Of a stretch of DNA of 64,000 bases, positions 62,090 to 64,000 are shown one piece after another (within the stretch, counting starts at the first letter, position 1; each line of letters opens with the position of its first letter). The stretch is from contig JARDYH010000007.1 of assembly GCA_029215795.1 (NCBI GenBank), positions 62,364,763-62,428,762 on the forward strand, in the 5' to 3' direction. The notes below the pieces were generated by a model, which had not been told where the DNA came from, did not search any database, and saw only the letters and a program-made list of their open reading frames with translations. Made by a program: the position numbers and the translations under genes. The stretch is from Anniella stebbinsi. Lineage: Eukaryota; Chordata; Lepidosauria; Squamata; Anniellidae.

Positions 62090-62385
62090 AAATAAACTGG
62101 TTCGTCTTTAAAATGCTACAGAGGACCTTCTCTTCTGTCGCTCCCAGACTGGGGAACAACCTGCTGGGAGAGATCCGCCAACTTACCAGTCTTCAAGAAT
62201 TTAAGAGAGCTATAAAGACTGATCTCTTCTGGCAGGACTACCCAGTCGAATTTTAAGACTTTGTCGATTTTAAGAATGTATTAATTTTACATGCTTTTAA
62301 TCAGTTTATGTATTGTATATTGTATTTTATATTGTTGGTATTGATGTTGTTCCCTGCCTCGATCTGGAGGGAGAGACGAGTAAGA

Positions 62386-62431
<46 letters not shown>

Positions 62432-62433
62432 TG
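62090..62433 (+). repeat. L2-like LINE 3' end with (AAT)n tail
   Basis: CTTCTCTTCTGTCGCTCCCA, GGGGAACAACCTGC, GAGAGATCCGCCAAC and TTTAAGAGAGCTATAAAGAC resemble L2-type 3' regions. It ends in about 15 AAT units (62387-62432). Confidence 0.55.
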
Positions 62434-62904
62434 CTTTTGTTTTTGCTGCAACAGACTCCCACAGCTGTCCCTCTGGAAATTATTACTGTACAGTTTGTGG
62501 TTTGATAGCGCAAGCAGTATTTGGGCAGTTTCTAACTGCTCCCTGAGTCTGTCCCTTTCGGAAGCAGCCGTTCTTTGTCCTGCAGAGCTAAATCACACAC
62601 AGGCCCTGTTCAGAGATGTGGATGGGGACTCAAAAACAGAAGCCTGTTAAAAGCCTGCAGCCAGTTCAACTACATGCCTGTGGGCTACTTGATGCCTGGA
62701 GCATAAGAGAAGAGTCCCGTGCAGACCAGGTACCACACCCCTAAGATAGGGTCATAGTGTCTGTACTATAAAATTATGAATCCCAACATGCTTTTAAACA
62801 CAAGGCTTTTCAGCGGGACACAAGGAAAACCAGGTGGACCTCTACGATAGTTTCTAGAGCCATTTTCCCCAACCTGATGCTCTCCAGATGTGTTGGATGA
62901 TGGA

Positions 62905-63058
62905 ACCAATGACCTGGGGAGGTTGTGGGCTCTCCCACTAGAAGCTTTCAAGAGGCAGCTGGACAGCCACCTGTCAGGTAGGCTTTACGGTGGATTCTTG
63001 CATTGAGAAGGGGGTTGGACTCGATGGCCTTAGAGGCCCCTTCCAACTCTAGTAGTCT
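62905..63058 (+). repeat. CR1 3' end, sense
   Basis: GTGGGCTCTCCCACTAGAAG, CTTTCAAGAGGCAGCTGG, TTGGACTCGATGGCCTTAG and CCCCTTCCAACTCTAG. The terminal repeat is broken by the MITE that starts at 63061. Confidence 0.85.
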
Positions 63059-63060
63059 GA

Positions 63061-63412
63061 GGCTGCCTCTACAAGAGGCATTTAAAGCTCTTTCAAGGCA
63101 CATTAAAAAATTTACCTCTACAAGAACAGAGCACAAATTGGGCGTAGAGGCGCATTTTCGCTCCGATTATGCGCATTATTGAATGCACACTAGCGAGTTT
63201 TATTTTGCTCCCAGTTAAAGCGCATTTTGAATATGTGAACAAGCGATTCTCCGCATTAACTACTTGTAAAGCGCATTTGAAACAACAGGTAAGGTCACCT
63301 GTTGAGTGCTCAATTACCTCCTGCATAAAAGCATTTACGATAAAGCGCTTCCGAGAAGATGCGCATAATCGGAGGAACAGGCGTCAAACGGAATCCATCT
63401 CAAGGGGATCCA
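63061..63412. mobile_element. Harbinger-like MITE, diverged copy, reverse orientation
   Basis: On the plus strand, the core TTTTATTTTGCTCCCAGTTA, AAGCGCATTTTGAATATGTG and AACAAGCGATT matches the minus strand of 57160-57514. The left end GGCTGCCTCTACA is a decayed terminal repeat; the right end is poorly kept. Confidence 0.65.
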
Positions 63413-63639
63413 AGATTCTATAAACCACCAGCAGCTAAAAAATAATAATAATAATCTACCATAACGGCAAAAATAAAGATCTCAGCACTATAAATAAATA
63501 AACAAATAAATATATTCAAACATATAAGTCCTAACTCTCATGAATGCAAGGATATACTTGAAGGTGTGTAGGCAACACCCACTGAAAATACTACAAGCCA
63601 AAGGGGCGGCTGAACCTAATTTTCAATGGACAGCGTCTG

Positions 63640-63722
63640 TCTTCCTGCTTTAAGGTGGATTCCTGCAGGGGTTTGGACTTGATGGCCTTAGAGGCGCCTT
63701 CCAACTCTACTATTCTATTCTC
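63640..63722 (+). repeat. CR1 3' end, sense
   Basis: TTTGGACTTGATGGCCTTAG, CGCCTTCCAACTCTACTATT and CTATTC at the terminus. Confidence 0.8.
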
Positions 63723-64000
63723 CTCCTGCAGCTAGGAGAACTCGAATGATGCAGATGTTGCTTGGATGCATGCAGGTTACAAGATATCCAAGCGCCGCGC
63801 ATACCCTGGCCCAAGAAGACCCAGGGATAATTGCATGCAACTCCTTGCTCAGTACAAGGCTAAGGGCCAAGGTAGCAATGTCATGAATGTATGAACCAGA
63901 ATAACTGGGTTGAGTTTCACATTTGAAGTTTCATCTGAAATGCAAATAGGAGTTTCTAAGCATTCGGTGTTTGCAGGGAAACGTCCCCACCCCATGACAG

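Larger units (their letters stand above)
57686..64000 (-). other. LITAF 5' intron / flank
   Basis: No coding exon is seen on either strand. The stretch holds LINE-like tails (59235-59530, 60640-60800, 62090-62433), a short inverted-repeat element (59592-59691), CR1 pieces (62905-63058, 63640-63722) and a second MITE copy (63061-63412). 57.7-59.2 kb and 60.9-62.0 kb show no recognisable feature apart from short homopolymers. Confidence 0.7.

Overview
The window is a piece of vertebrate nuclear DNA, most likely from a squamate reptile. It carries 30 of the expected 31 coding exons of ABCC1 (multidrug resistance-associated protein 1, MRP1) on the plus strand and the three coding exons of LITAF (SIMPLE) on the minus strand. 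The squamate call is an inference from the repeats: CR1 3' ends in both orientations, a tRNA-derived SINE family with boxes A and B, L1 and L2-like LINE remnants, a Penelope-like palindrome and several short inverted-repeat DNA transposons. There are no prokaryotic features.

Layout. 1-3324 is the end of ABCC1 intron 1; the promoter and exon 1 lie left of the window. 3325-47526 holds ABCC1 exons 2-31. All junctions are GT-AG, the frame is intact from end to end, and the exons give 1512 codons plus stop (about 1528 residues with a normal 16-residue exon 1; human is 1531). 47527 to about 48.6 or 50.8 kb is the ABCC1 3' UTR. About 51.0-53.5 kb is the LITAF 3' UTR read from the other strand. LITAF coding exons lie at 53513-53621, 55125-55281 and 57519-57685 (142 residues). 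57686-64000 is LITAF intron or 5' flank, filled with repeats. The two genes converge tail to tail.

Function. ABCC1 is a plasma-membrane ABC exporter of glutathione and glucuronide conjugates, leukotriene C4 and drugs. LITAF is a small zinc-binding monotopic protein of late endosomes that connects NEDD4-type ligases and ESCRT. No direct pathway link is known; they are neighbours, not an operon.

Main points for a second look: two, perhaps three, frame-preserving candidate microexons in ABCC1 intron 19 that would add acidic residues to the NBD1-TMD2 linker; a Harbinger-like MITE inserted exactly at the LITAF splice donor, so that its first base is donor position +5; a 3'-truncated U2 snRNA retropseudogene with direct repeats; a large palindrome with a hammerhead-like core and 14-bp flanking repeats; a stray copy of the exon 5 splice acceptor inside intron 5; Gln at the site matching human MRP1 Glu1089; and LITAF, not ABCC6, as the 3' neighbour of ABCC1.
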